64,000 nucleotides of DNA from Gemmobacter sp. 24YEA27 (GTDB lineage: Bacteria; Pseudomonadota; Alphaproteobacteria; Rhodobacterales; Rhodobacteraceae), in contig NZ_JASJPW010000001.1 of the NCBI RefSeq assembly GCF_030052995.1, positions 2,842,001 to 2,906,000 of the forward strand. The letters run 5' to 3'. Below are positions 27,232-36,497 of this stretch, one piece after another (the first letter of the stretch is position 1; every line of letters begins with the position of its first letter). The position numbers and the translations under genes are program-made. A model generated the notes under the pieces. The model was not told the origin of the DNA. It worked only from the letters and a program-made list of their open reading frames with translations, and did not search any database.

Positions 27232-28680
27232 ATGATCGACCTCAGACCCGTGGCCTATGTGATCGGACGGATTCTGATCGTCCTCGCCATTCTGATGGTC
27301 GCGCCTGCGATTCTCGACTGGCGGTCGGGCGATCCGAATGCGCGTGCCTTTTTGCGGTCTGCTCTGATCACCGGTTTTGCCGGCGTGAGCCTTGCCCTGT
27401 CGACGGCGAACAGCCAGACAGCGGCGCTCGGGGTGCGGCAGGCCTGGCTTCTGACCTCGGCGATCTGGTTCATTCTGCCCTTGTTCGCGGGCCTGCCCTA
27501 TGTGCTGGGAGAGCCTGGTCTGAGCTATCTGCATGCCTGGTTCGAAGCGGTCTCGGGCCTCACAACCACCGGGGCTACTGTGATCACCGGCCTCGATCAT
27601 CTGCCGATGGGGATGAACCTCTGGCGCGGCATGACGACCTGGATCGGCGGGCTCGGGATCGCCATTATCGCGATGATCTTCCTGCCGCTGATGCGGGTCG
27701 GCGGCATGCAGTTCTTCCGCACCGAGGGTTTCGACACCTTTGGCAAGGCCCTGCCCCGCGCCACTGATATCGCGCGCCAGCTGATGCTGATCTATGCCGC
27801 GCTGACCCTGACCTGCATGGTCTCATATCTCATGATCGGGATGCCGGCGCTTGGCGCGGTGGTGCATGGCATGACCACGGTCGCGACCGGAGGCTTTTCG
27901 CCTTATGATCATTCTTTCAACAACTTCCAGGGCGCCGGCGAATATATCGCGGTGTTTTTCATGCTGGCGGGTAGCCTGCCTTTCATCCGCTATGTGCAGA
28001 TGGTGAATGGCCAGCCCTTCGCGCTCTGGCATGATCCGCAGGTCCGGGCCTATCTGCGCTGGCTGCTGAGCGCAGTGATGATCGTCGCGGTCTGGCGGAT
28101 CCTTACCGCTGATATGGAGATCGAGCCGGCCTTCCGCGAAAGCCTGTTCAACCTGACCTCGATCATGTCCTCGACCGGGTTCTTTTCGGGAAGTTTCCCG
28201 TCCTGGGACGGGCTGATGCTGGTGGTCGCGCTGATCATCGGCATCGTCGGCGCCTGTGCCGGATCGACGGCTTCGGGGCTCTCGGTGTTCCGGGTGCAGA
28301 TCGCTTTTTCGGTGCTTCGCGCCCAGGTGCGGCGGATTGCATGGCCGAACTCGGTCGAAGCGGTCAAATATGACGGGCGCACGGTCGAAGATGATCTGAT
28401 CCAGGCGCTGATCATGTTCATCTCAAGCTATATCCTGATCCTCGGCCTGTTCAGTGTCGTGCTGACCCTGGTGGGGGTGGATCTGGAATCGGCGATGTTC
28501 GCGATCTGGACGACGCTTGGCAATGTCGGTTACGGCTTTGGCCCGCTGGTCGAGCGCACCGGCACATTCGTGGAATTCCCCGATGCGGCGATTGCGGTGA
28601 TGGGGCTTGCGATGATCCTCGGCCGGCTCGGGCTGCTTGCGGTGCTCGTGCTGCTTTTGCCGGCATTCTGGCGGGCCTGA
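27232..28680 (+). CDS. trkH: Trk-type potassium uptake protein TrkH
   Basis: Inner-membrane K+ channel subunit of 482 residues working with the NAD-binding TrkA ring, not in this window. The four selectivity loops of the MPM repeats are visible: GLTTTGATV, TVATGGFSP, IMSSTGFFSG and TLGNVGYGFG. The start at 27232 (MIDLRPVAYVIGR) was chosen as the first position with conserved sequence; the extra 12 codons upstream are Gly/Pro-rich. It follows DUF1287 by 57 bases on the same strand. Confidence 0.95.
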   Translation: MIDLRPVAYVIGRILIVLAILMVAPAILDWRSGDPNARAFLRSALITGFAGVSLALSTANSQTAALGVRQAWLLTSAIWFILPLFAGLPYVLGEPGLSYLHAWFEAVSGLTTTGATVITGLDHLPMGMNLWRGMTTWIGGLGIAIIAMIFLPLMRVGGMQFFRTEGFDTFGKALPRATDIARQLMLIYAALTLTCMVSYLMIGMPALGAVVHGMTTVATGGFSPYDHSFNNFQGAGEYIAVFFMLAGSLPFIRYVQMVNGQPFALWHDPQVRAYLRWLLSAVMIVAVWRILTADMEIEPAFRESLFNLTSIMSSTGFFSGSFPSWDGLMLVVALIIGIVGACAGSTASGLSVFRVQIAFSVLRAQVRRIAWPNSVEAVKYDGRTVEDDLIQALIMFISSYILILGLFSVVLTLVGVDLESAMFAIWTTLGNVGYGFGPLVERTGTFVEFPDAAIAVMGLAMILGRLGLLAVLVLLLPAFWRA

Positions 28681-28734
28681 GGCGGGCCAAAGGGTAACCC
28701 AAAGCCCCCCCGCCCGCCTGGCCACCAGCTCAGA

Positions 28735-30552
28735 TCAGGGCTGGTCCCAGCACGAGACCAGCACCGTCATCCCGCGTGCTTCGCGGGTCAGGCTCTCGGG
28801 CGGCAGGGCAACCGTGCTCGCGCGCTCCAGCGGCGTGATACCGGCCTGGGCCAGCACGCCGGCCACCCGCGCTGCATCGGCGGCAAAGGCAACATCGGCG
28901 GGCAGATCGCGTGTGCTGTCGCGCAATTCGGGCAGCAACATGCCAAGCACCGCCCCCGATCCGTCGATCACCGCACCACCTGCATCGCCCGGCCGGGTCG
29001 CGACCGTCAGACGCAATATACCCGCCGCACCGTCCAGCCCCTGGGCCTCCTCAAAGGCGCCATGGGTCAGAACCGGCGCCGGCAGCCGCCCCTCATAGGG
29101 ATAGCCTGCGACCACGACGCCCGCACCCGGCCTCGCGTCACTGCTGAATTCCGCCACCGCAGGCGGTGCCAGCGCCGTCACCGGCTGCAGAACCGCAAGC
29201 CCCGACGTCGCATCCTCCACCACCAGCTTCGCCTCGACCGCATGGTCAAGCGTGATGCGGCTGCAGGTTTTCACCGCGTCAACCGTGGTCAGCACCGCCC
29301 CCGCTTTCGAGACATAAAAGCCCGAACGGTTGCGGATCGGCTGTTGCACCTCAAGCCCGGCGACAAGGCCGCGCCGCGCCGCCTCATCCAGCGGCACGAG
29401 GCCCGGATCAAGTGCCGTGTCGCCAACCGCGCGGAAGCTCGCGTCCAGCACTTCGAACACCCGCGCATCGCGGGCTGCGTTTTGCGGTTTGCCGAACGCC
29501 ATCCAGCCCTTGATCAGCCCGCCCGAAAGCCTGGCCCAGGCGCGGCCCTCCTGGCCGCTGCCGTGCCCCGACAGCCGGATCTCGGTATCGCTGCGCTCAC
29601 GCGCGCCGCCCGCAGGCATGGCTGTCAGCGAACTGATAACCTCGTAAAGCCCGCCAAGACTGCTGGCATCCCCCGGCTGCGAGATCAGCACAATCGACAG
29701 GCCCGAGCCGTTTTTCTCGCGGAAATGTACGAAAGGCGGCTCGTAACGGTCGAATTCCACCAATGCCAGCGGCAGGGTCGCGTCAATGCCGCTTTCCTGT
29801 TCCTCGACAAGGGCAAAGCCGAAAGCCGCAACTTCGCCCTGATGCGCCCCGACCAGGGCCGCGCGCTGTGCCGTGGTCAGAATGCCGCTTGCCTCATGCC
29901 CGCTGGCCGCCTGCCAGGCCGCCATCGAGTTGCGGGTGCCCGGCCCGAACGCGCCGTCGATGCCACCATTGTAAAACCCGAACCATTGCAGCGCGACCTG
30001 CAATTCCTTGCGTTGATCCAGGTCAAGCACCGCCTCAGAGGCACGGGCCTCTGCCGGCGTCTCTTCGATAACCGCAGGCTCCGCCACCTGCCCGGCGATC
30101 ACCGCCGGCTCGGGAGCCGGCTCAGCAGCCGGATCGGGCAGAGCCTCAACGGCGACCTCGGGCTGCAGGACCCTCTCCGGGACAGAACCCTCCGGTGGCC
30201 AGAATTGCGCCCTGAACTCTGCGCCATCGGTGATATAGCTGTCAGCCGGGATCCGCGCGCCCGATTTCAGCGCCGAAAGCACCGAGCCCACCTCGGCCCC
30301 GTCATAGGGGCCAAGCACCACGCCATACCATCCCGATGGCAGGCCAAATCCCCAGACATTTCCGAATTCCGCGCCGAAAGCCGCCGCGCGTTCATTGGCC
30401 CGCGCAAGACCCGGCAGCGCCTCGACCTGGATCCAGCGCCGCTCCTGCGCCGCAGAGGGCGCAGCAAATGGCACTGACAGCACCATTGCGGCTGTCGCGG
30501 CAGTGATCACCCTGAAGGGCGCAACCAGAGATTTAAAACGGGAAATGATCAT
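28735..30552 (-). CDS. Exported SPOR-like/peptidoglycan-binding protein with inactive trypsin-like domain
   Basis: A 605-residue secreted protein. Signal peptide 1-35 (ends PSAAQ). Residues 38-85 form a SPOR-like unit (RRWIQVEALPGLARANERA ... GWYGVVLGPY). A peptidoglycan-binding domain lies at 176-235 (VALQWFGFYNGGIDGAFGPG). The C-terminal trypsin-like fold (about 400-560) keeps the strand pattern but lacks the triad: the usual NAHVV reads TVDAV (D425 for His), the Asp position reads TSGLAVL, and GNSGG reads GDAGG (A524 for Ser). It is therefore probably a pseudoprotease anchored to the cell wall. The start at 30552 is the last ATG before the signal; the frame stays open to 30792. Monocistronic. 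Confidence 0.88.
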   Translation of the reverse strand: MIISRFKSLVAPFRVITAATAAMVLSVPFAAPSAAQERRWIQVEALPGLARANERAAAFGAEFGNVWGFGLPSGWYGVVLGPYDGAEVGSVLSALKSGARIPADSYITDGAEFRAQFWPPEGSVPERVLQPEVAVEALPDPAAEPAPEPAVIAGQVAEPAVIEETPAEARASEAVLDLDQRKELQVALQWFGFYNGGIDGAFGPGTRNSMAAWQAASGHEASGILTTAQRAALVGAHQGEVAAFGFALVEEQESGIDATLPLALVEFDRYEPPFVHFREKNGSGLSIVLISQPGDASSLGGLYEVISSLTAMPAGGARERSDTEIRLSGHGSGQEGRAWARLSGGLIKGWMAFGKPQNAARDARVFEVLDASFRAVGDTALDPGLVPLDEAARRGLVAGLEVQQPIRNRSGFYVSKAGAVLTTVDAVKTCSRITLDHAVEAKLVVEDATSGLAVLQPVTALAPPAVAEFSSDARPGAGVVVAGYPYEGRLPAPVLTHGAFEEAQGLDGAAGILRLTVATRPGDAGGAVIDGSGAVLGMLLPELRDSTRDLPADVAFAADAARVAGVLAQAGITPLERASTVALPPESLTREARGMTVLVSCWDQP

Positions 30553-30853
30553 ACGGTCTCGCTGCTTCCGGCTGGCCGGGGGCGAGGCCACCCGGACATC
30601 ACATCGTTCTTCACATCTGCGTAACCAATACCCGGCCCACGCCCGAGAACAAGGGCCAGAGGCATGTGAGCGGCCCTGCTCCCCAGCTTGTGACCGGCCT
30701 TTCAGCGCTGTGCTGCCATGGGTGCAAACTGCCGTGGGAACGCGCGCGGGCAGATCAGCCTGAGATCCCGGGGACCGGGACCGTTGCGGCACAAGACCCG
30801 GCCCGCGTCTTTTCCGGCGCGTCTTTCGATCCCTCGCGCATGAATGTGGTTAC

Positions 30854-30994
30854 GGCAAGGGCTCCTGCATTCCTCGTTCTCAGCCCTTGCCACCGGGACC
30901 TGCCGACCCTGTGGTTCCCCGGTAGCGCGCGCATTTTAGCGCCACCTTCCCGAGGGAAGCTCTGTTCAGGTTAGCGAAACCTTACCGGCCCGGT
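30854..30994. other. Hairpin-rich leader region before dnaG
   Basis: The 496-base gap 30553-31048 holds no gene I can support. Its last third contains five inverted repeats in a row: GGCAAGGGCT/AGCCCTTGCC (30854-30891, perfect 10-base arms), ACCGGG/CCCGGT (30892-30923), CTTCCC/GGGAAG (30946-30959), AGGTT/AACCT (30968-30982) and ACCGG-C-CCGGT (30984-30994). This could be the structured 5' leader of dnaG or a small RNA on either strand. No known RNA family was recognised. Confidence 0.4.
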
Positions 30995-31048
30995 CGTCGC
31001 TCAGGTTTGGGCTGGCATCCGGGCGCGGCTCGCCCCATATTTGGCACC

Positions 31049-33055
31049 ATGAGCCTGCCCCCCGGTTTCCTTGATGAATTGCGCAACCGCGTCTCGCTTT
31101 CCGCCGTGGTCGGCCGGAAGGTCACCTGGGATATGCGCAAATCCAATATGGCCAAAGGCGACTGGTGGTCGCCCTGCCCCTTCCATCAGGAAAAATCCGC
31201 AAGCTTCCATGTCGATGATCGCAAAGGGTTTTATTACTGCTTTGGTTGCCATGCGAAGGGCGACGCGCTGACCTTTATCAAGGAAAGCGAGAATCTCGGT
31301 TTCATGGAGGCGGTGGCAGTGCTGGCCTCTGAGGCCGGCATGCAGATGCCCGAGCGCGACCCGCGCGCGGCCGAAAAGGCCGACCGGCGCACGCAGCTGA
31401 TCGAGGTGATGGAAGAGGCGGTGAAATGGTTCCGCCTGCAGCTGAAGACCCAGGCCGCCTCTGACGCCCGCGCCTATCTGGCGAAACGCGGGCTTTCCGA
31501 ACCTGCCCAGGACCGCTGGGAGATCGGCTTCGCCCCCGATGGCTGGTCGGGGCTGTACCAGGCGATGACCGGCCGGGGCATCGCGAAAGAGCTGCTGGTC
31601 GATGCCGGGCTCTGTGCGACCTCGGCCAAAGGAAAAGAGCCCTATGACCGGTTCCGCAATCGCATCATCTTTCCGATCCGCGACGGGCGTGGCCGTGCAA
31701 TCAGCCTTGGCGGGCGGGCGATGGACCCGAATGATCAGGCGAAATACCTCAACGGCCCCGAGACCGAGCTGTTCGACAAGGGTCGCAGCCTCTTTAACCA
31801 TGGACCGGCGCGCGAGGCCGCCGGCAAGGGCCAGCGCCTGATCGTGGCCGAAGGCTATATGGACGTGATCGCGCTCTCCGAGGCCGGGTTCCAGGCGGCG
31901 GTGGCGCCTCTGGGCACGGCGGTCACGGAAGACCAGCTGCGGCTTTTGTGGCGGATCTCGGATGAGCCGGTGATTGCGCTGGATGGCGACAAGGCGGGGA
32001 TCCGGGCGGCTTTGCGGGTGATCGACCTTGCTCTGCCGCTGCTGGAGGCGGGCAAAGGGCTCAGATTTGCGGTGATGCCGGACGGCCTCGACCCGGACGA
32101 TCTGATCCGGGCGCGTGGTGCACCTGCGCTGCAGGAGGTGCTGGACGCTGCCCAGCCGATGGTGCGGCTGTTGTGGAACCGCGAAACCGAGGGTCAGGTT
32201 TTCGACAGCCCCGAGCGCAAAGCGGCGCTGGACAAAAACCTGCGCGCGGCGCTGAAACGCATCCAGGACCCCTCGATCCGCAGCCATTACGGCGAGGATA
32301 TCAAGGAACTTCGCTGGGAACTGTTCCGCCAGGGCCGCCGTCCGGCGGCGCGCAACCCGGGCCGGCCCTGGCAACCAGGCCCGCGCGGCCAGATGCGCGG
32401 TGGCAAATTCGTGCCGCCCGCGCTGCCTGCAACTGATGCGGCAAAAAACTCGGCGCTGGCGGGTACCGAGGCGGATCTGCTTTATCCCAGCCGGGTCTCG
32501 GACGGGATCCGCGAAGCGGTTGCTTTGGCGATTCTGATGCGTTTTCCGGGCCTTGTCGCGCGGTTTGAAAGCGATCTGGAACGGCTGGAGATGAGCAACG
32601 AGGCGCATTTCCGGCTGCGCAACCTGATCCTGACGCATTTCCACGCCCCCGATTGCCGCGCGCTGATCGAGACCGACAGCCCCGGCCTTCTTGACGAGCT
32701 GACCCGCAGTAACCATGTGCGTTCCAACCCCGGTTTGCAGCCAAAGGCAGATGAAGACTTCGCGGCTGCCTGTGTCGAAGAAGCGCTGGCGCGGCTCCAG
32801 GCCGATCGCGGTCACCGGGTTGAACTTGCCGAAGCGGTCGAGGACCTCTCTGGCCTCGTGGATGAGGGTCTGACCTGGCGGCTGTCAAAGGCGGCAGAGG
32901 CCAAAGTCAGCGCCAGCCGGGGGCCACAGGACCAGAAAACCGAATCGGTTATTGCGCCAAATGGCGTCGAACTGGACCGCGAGGAACTCGACAGACGCCA
33001 GAAATTGTTCGATTCGATTGATTTCAGTGCCGGTGGCAAGGCCAGACCGGGCTGA
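31049..33055 (+). CDS. dnaG: DNA primase
   Basis: Makes RNA primers at the replication fork with DnaB. The zinc-binding domain has C43, H46, C64 and C67 (CPFHQEKSASF ... YYCFGCH). The TOPRIM core carries EGYMD (268-272) and DGDKAG (312-317), so the catalytic acids are intact. A Pro/Arg-rich linker (about 435-465) precedes the C-terminal DnaB-interaction domain. 668 residues. The start MSLPPGFLDELRNRVSL is the conserved family beginning. Followed by rpoD; rpsU, which completes the enterobacterial operon, is absent. Confidence 0.97.
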   Translation: MSLPPGFLDELRNRVSLSAVVGRKVTWDMRKSNMAKGDWWSPCPFHQEKSASFHVDDRKGFYYCFGCHAKGDALTFIKESENLGFMEAVAVLASEAGMQMPERDPRAAEKADRRTQLIEVMEEAVKWFRLQLKTQAASDARAYLAKRGLSEPAQDRWEIGFAPDGWSGLYQAMTGRGIAKELLVDAGLCATSAKGKEPYDRFRNRIIFPIRDGRGRAISLGGRAMDPNDQAKYLNGPETELFDKGRSLFNHGPAREAAGKGQRLIVAEGYMDVIALSEAGFQAAVAPLGTAVTEDQLRLLWRISDEPVIALDGDKAGIRAALRVIDLALPLLEAGKGLRFAVMPDGLDPDDLIRARGAPALQEVLDAAQPMVRLLWNRETEGQVFDSPERKAALDKNLRAALKRIQDPSIRSHYGEDIKELRWELFRQGRRPAARNPGRPWQPGPRGQMRGGKFVPPALPATDAAKNSALAGTEADLLYPSRVSDGIREAVALAILMRFPGLVARFESDLERLEMSNEAHFRLRNLILTHFHAPDCRALIETDSPGLLDELTRSNHVRSNPGLQPKADEDFAAACVEEALARLQADRGHRVELAEAVEDLSGLVDEGLTWRLSKAAEAKVSASRGPQDQKTESVIAPNGVELDREELDRRQKLFDSIDFSAGGKARPG

Positions 33056-33062
33056 CATGTAT

Positions 33063-33122
33063 GATTCGCCCTTTCCCCCGCTGTGATTCGCGTTATTGAT
33101 TCGACTAAAAGAAGCGCGATTC
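33063..33122. promoter_or_regulatory. Cluster of four GATTC (GANTC, CcrM) sites before rpoD
   Basis: GATTC occurs at 33063, 33085, 33098 and 33118, three of the four followed by GC, and once more at 33011 inside the end of dnaG. GANTC is the target of the alphaproteobacterial methylase CcrM and is expected about once per 256 bases, so four in 60 bases is dense. It covers the likely rpoD promoter or leader. Confidence 0.6.
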
Positions 33123-33145
33123 GCACCATCCCCACAGGAGCATCC

Positions 33146-35155
33146 ATGGCCCTCAAGGAAAATGACGACGTTAAGCAGGATGGCGACGAGACTGACATCT
33201 CGCTCGACATGTCGCAGGCTGCCGTCAAGAAAATGATCGCCGACGCTCGTGAGCGCGGCTATATCACGATGGAGCAGCTCAACGCCGTCATGCCGCCCGA
33301 TCAGGTCTCCGGGGACCAGATCGAAGACGTGATGTCGATGCTCTCGGAAATGGGCATCAATGTCGTTGAAGATGACGAGGCCGAGGAAGCCGAGGACGGC
33401 GGCACCGGCTCTGAGCTGATCGATCCGGGCGCAGCCCCCGGCTCGCGCGAAGTGGCCCTTGCGGGCCCTGCCGCCGAGACGCTGGACCGCACCGATGACC
33501 CCGTGCGGATGTATCTGCGCGAAATGGGCTCGGTCGAGCTTTTGTCGCGCGAAGGCGAGATTGCCATCGCGAAACGGATCGAGGCCGGTCGCAACACGAT
33601 GATTGCCGGGCTGTGTGAAAGCCCGCTGACCTTCCAGGCGATCACCATCTGGCGCGACGAACTTCTGTCCGAAGAGATCCTCCTGCGCGACGTGATCGAC
33701 CTCGAGGCGACCTTCGGGCGCAATCTCGATGGCGACGAAGAGCTTGAAGGCCCGCCGCTTGACGAAATGGGCGTGGTCTCGGCCGATGCCGCGCCGCGCC
33801 GCGCGTCGAACGAGCCCGAGCTGGATGCCGACGGCAATCCGATCTCGCGCGAAGACGTCGATGACGAGGATGACGACGGCTCGAACATGTCGCTGGCCGC
33901 GATGGAGGCGACGCTGCGCCCCAAAGTGCTTGAGATCCTCGAGCAGATCGCGGCCAATTACGCGCAGCTTTCCGAGATGCAGGAACAGCGGATGGCGGCG
34001 ACGATGTCGTCCTCGACCCGCTTTACCACCACCGAGGAAGGCGCTTATCAGAAGCTGCGCGGCGAGATGGTGTTGCTCGTGAACGAGCTGCATCTGAACA
34101 ACAGCCGGATCGAAGCGCTGATCGACCAGCTTTACGGCATCAACAAGCGCATCATGTCGATCAATTCCGGCATGGTGAAGCTGGCGGATGCCGCACGGAT
34201 CAACCGCCAGGAATTCATCGCGGAATACCAGGGCTTTGAGCTCGATCCGTCCTGGGTCAGACGCATGGCCGAGAAAGCCGGCCGTGGCTGGCAGACCCTG
34301 ATCGAGAAGAGCCTCGAAAAGGTCGAAGAGCTGCGCGCTGACATGGCCCAGGTCGGCCAGTATATCGGCGTCGATATCGGCGAATTCCGCCGCATCGTGA
34401 ACCAGGTCCAGAAGGGCGAGAAAGAGGCCCGCCAGGCCAAGAAGGAAATGGTCGAGGCCAACCTGCGTCTGGTGATCTCGATTGCCAAGAAATACACTAA
34501 CCGCGGCCTGCAATTCCTGGATCTTATCCAGGAAGGTAACATCGGTCTGATGAAGGCGGTCGATAAGTTCGAATATCGCCGCGGCTACAAATTCTCGACC
34601 TATGCGACCTGGTGGATCCGCCAGGCGATCACCCGGTCTATCGCTGACCAGGCCCGCACGATCCGTATCCCGGTCCATATGATCGAGACGATCAACAAGC
34701 TGGTCCGCACCGGCCGCCAGATGCTGCACGAAATCGGCCGCGAGCCGACGCCGGAAGAGCTGGCCGAAAAGCTGCAGATGCCGCTTGAGAAGGTCCGCAA
34801 GGTGATGAAGATCGCCAAGGAGCCGATCTCGCTTGAGACGCCGATCGGCGACGAGGAAGACAGCCAGCTTGGCGATTTCATCGAGGACAAAAACGCGGTC
34901 CTGCCACTCGATTCGGCAATTCAGGAGAACCTGAAAGAGACCACGACAAGGGTGCTGGCCTCGCTGACCCCGCGCGAGGAACGTGTGCTGCGGATGCGCT
35001 TCGGCATCGGCATGAACACCGACCACACGCTGGAAGAGGTCGGCCAGCAATTCTCGGTGACCCGCGAACGGATCCGGCAGATCGAAGCCAAGGCGCTGAG
35101 AAAGCTGAAACATCCGAGCCGCTCGCGGAAACTCCGCAGCTTCCTCGACCAATAA
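33146..35155 (+). CDS. rpoD: Primary sigma factor RpoD (sigma-70)
   Basis: Housekeeping sigma factor, 669 residues. Region 1.1 is at the N-terminus, region 1.2 has [18 protein letters not shown], an acidic non-conserved insert follows (about 190-260), and region 2 has [20 protein letters not shown] and [18 protein letters not shown]. Region 3 has [12 protein letters not shown], and region 4.2 ends in the [20 protein letters not shown] near the C-terminus. AGGAG precedes the ATG. The gap to dnaG is 90 bases and filled by GATTC sites; a terminator closes the gene. Confidence 0.98.
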   Translation: MALKENDDVKQDGDETDISLDMSQAAVKKMIADARERGYITMEQLNAVMPPDQVSGDQIEDVMSMLSEMGINVVEDDEAEEAEDGGTGSELIDPGAAPGSREVALAGPAAETLDRTDDPVRMYLREMGSVELLSREGEIAIAKRIEAGRNTMIAGLCESPLTFQAITIWRDELLSEEILLRDVIDLEATFGRNLDGDEELEGPPLDEMGVVSADAAPRRASNEPELDADGNPISREDVDDEDDDGSNMSLAAMEATLRPKVLEILEQIAANYAQLSEMQEQRMAATMSSSTRFTTTEEGAYQKLRGEMVLLVNELHLNNSRIEALIDQLYGINKRIMSINSGMVKLADAARINRQEFIAEYQGFELDPSWVRRMAEKAGRGWQTLIEKSLEKVEELRADMAQVGQYIGVDIGEFRRIVNQVQKGEKEARQAKKEMVEANLRLVISIAKKYTNRGLQFLDLIQEGNIGLMKAVDKFEYRRGYKFSTYATWWIRQAITRSIADQARTIRIPVHMIETINKLVRTGRQMLHEIGREPTPEELAEKLQMPLEKVRKVMKIAKEPISLETPIGDEEDSQLGDFIEDKNAVLPLDSAIQENLKETTTRVLASLTPREERVLRMRFGIGMNTDHTLEEVGQQFSVTRERIRQIEAKALRKLKHPSRSRKLRSFLDQ

Positions 35156-35156
35156 G

Positions 35157-35184
35157 AAAAGGCGCCCCGAGGGGCGCCTTTTTT
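35157..35184. terminator. Bidirectional intrinsic terminator between rpoD and GlxA-type regulator
   Basis: AAAAGGCGCCCC pairs with GGGGCGCCTTTT around a two-base loop and continues into six T residues. It lies immediately after rpoD and 14 bases past the stop of the convergent gene, so it can serve both. Confidence 0.92.
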
Positions 35185-35197
35185 CATATGGCGGCGG

Positions 35198-36313
35198 TCA
35201 GATCGACAGCCGGACCGGCATCGCGCCGGGCATACCGCTCTGAGTGCCACGTTCGCGGTAAGGCGTGGTGTTGTAATGCGCCCGGTAGCATTTCGAGAAA
35301 TGCGAAGGGCTGGCAAAACCGCAGGCCAATGCCACATTGATCACCGACATATCGGTCTGCATCAGCAGGTTGCGCGCTTTAGACAGCCGCAGCTCCATAT
35401 AATAGCGCTTGGGACTGCGGTTGAGGTAACGGCGGAACAGGCGCTCAAGCTGCCTCGTGGACATCCCCACGCGCTCGGCCAGATCGGCGGGCGAGAGCGG
35501 ATCTTCGATGCTGCCCTCCATCATCTGGATCACGAGGCTCAGCTTCGGATGCCTGACCCCGATCCGGGTCGGGATCGACAGGCGCTGCGTATCCTGATCG
35601 GTGCGGATCGTCGAGTAGATCAGCTGGTCGGCGACGGTATTGGCCAGCGTCTCGCCATGATCTGCCGCAATCACCTTCAGCATCAGATCAAGCGACGAGG
35701 TCCCCCCCGCTGTCGACCAGCGATTGCCATCCATCACAAAGACCGACTTCGTCAGCCGCACCTCATCGAAATCCTCAAGAAAACCGTCCTGGTTTTCCCA
35801 ATGGATCGTGGCCTTCTTGCCGTCCAGCAGACCCGCCTTCGCCAGCGCCCAGGCGCCGGTGCAAAGCCCGCCGATCGTCACCCCCCGCCGCGCCTCGCGC
35901 CGGAGCCAGGACAGCACGGCTTTAGACGTCGCCTTCTGCACGTCCAGACCGCCACAGACCAGGATCACATCTTCGCGGTCGATCTCTTCAAGGCCGATAT
36001 CCAGCCGGAAGGCGGTATCATTGGAACAGGTGGCCGATGCGCCGCCCTCTCCCGCCAAAACCCAGGAATAGATCCTGCGCCCGGCAACCCGGTTTGCGAT
36101 GCGCAAAGGCTCGATGGCCGAAGCAAAGGCCAGCAGCGTGAACCTGTCCAGCAGCAGGAACACGAATCTCCGGTTGCCACCACTGCGCCCGGCCGCGTTT
36201 CCGGCACCAACACCGGCACCGGCACCGGCACCACCGAAAGCACTGTCAGCCGCACCGCCAGTGGCAGGCTTTGCTGCTCCTGACTGTTGCACCTTGCTCT
36301 CGGGGCTGGGCAT
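35198..36313 (-). CDS. GlxA-family AraC-type regulator with DJ-1/PfpI domain
   Basis: A 371-residue transcription factor. Residues about 48-210 form a class I amidotransferase-like DJ-1/PfpI domain, with C150 in GGLCTGAWALA, that senses a small molecule. The C-terminal AraC/XylS HTH pair (about 270-350) has LAERVGMSTRQLERLFRRYL and VALACGFASPSHFSKCYR. The first ~45 residues are Gly/Ala low complexity (GGAGAGAGVGAG), encoded by repeats of a CCGGCA-type hexamer. AAAAGG precedes the ATG. Related proteins regulate betaine, carnitine or arginine use; no such genes adjoin it, so the target is unknown. Faces the GST gene. Confidence 0.9.
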   Translation of the reverse strand: MPSPESKVQQSGAAKPATGGAADSAFGGAGAGAGVGAGNAAGRSGGNRRFVFLLLDRFTLLAFASAIEPLRIANRVAGRRIYSWVLAGEGGASATCSNDTAFRLDIGLEEIDREDVILVCGGLDVQKATSKAVLSWLRREARRGVTIGGLCTGAWALAKAGLLDGKKATIHWENQDGFLEDFDEVRLTKSVFVMDGNRWSTAGGTSSLDLMLKVIAADHGETLANTVADQLIYSTIRTDQDTQRLSIPTRIGVRHPKLSLVIQMMEGSIEDPLSPADLAERVGMSTRQLERLFRRYLNRSPKRYYMELRLSKARNLLMQTDMSVINVALACGFASPSHFSKCYRAHYNTTPYRERGTQSGMPGAMPVRLSI

Positions 36314-36497
36314 CTGCGCTGACCTTTTCTCAATACGACAGATTCATGTCGTTAATCGCGATGGAAGCAGTAATTTTACACTTGTGCAAGAGCGCAGAAT
36401 TGCATTTGCCCGCCCGCCCGTCGGACCCGCCTCGCTTGCATCCCTGCCGGCTCTCGCGCAAAGTCGCAGCTGTTCAGAACCGATGCAGGAAATGCCG

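Noticed and set aside
30971..30985. CtrA-like TTAG-N7-TTAC before dnaG
   Set aside because: Both half-sites deviate from TTAA, and the stretch is better explained by the AGGTT/AACCT hairpin.
32885..35152. 755-codon open frame antisense to rpoD
   Set aside because: Shadow of rpoD codon bias; composition is Leu/Asp/His-rich without recognisable motifs.
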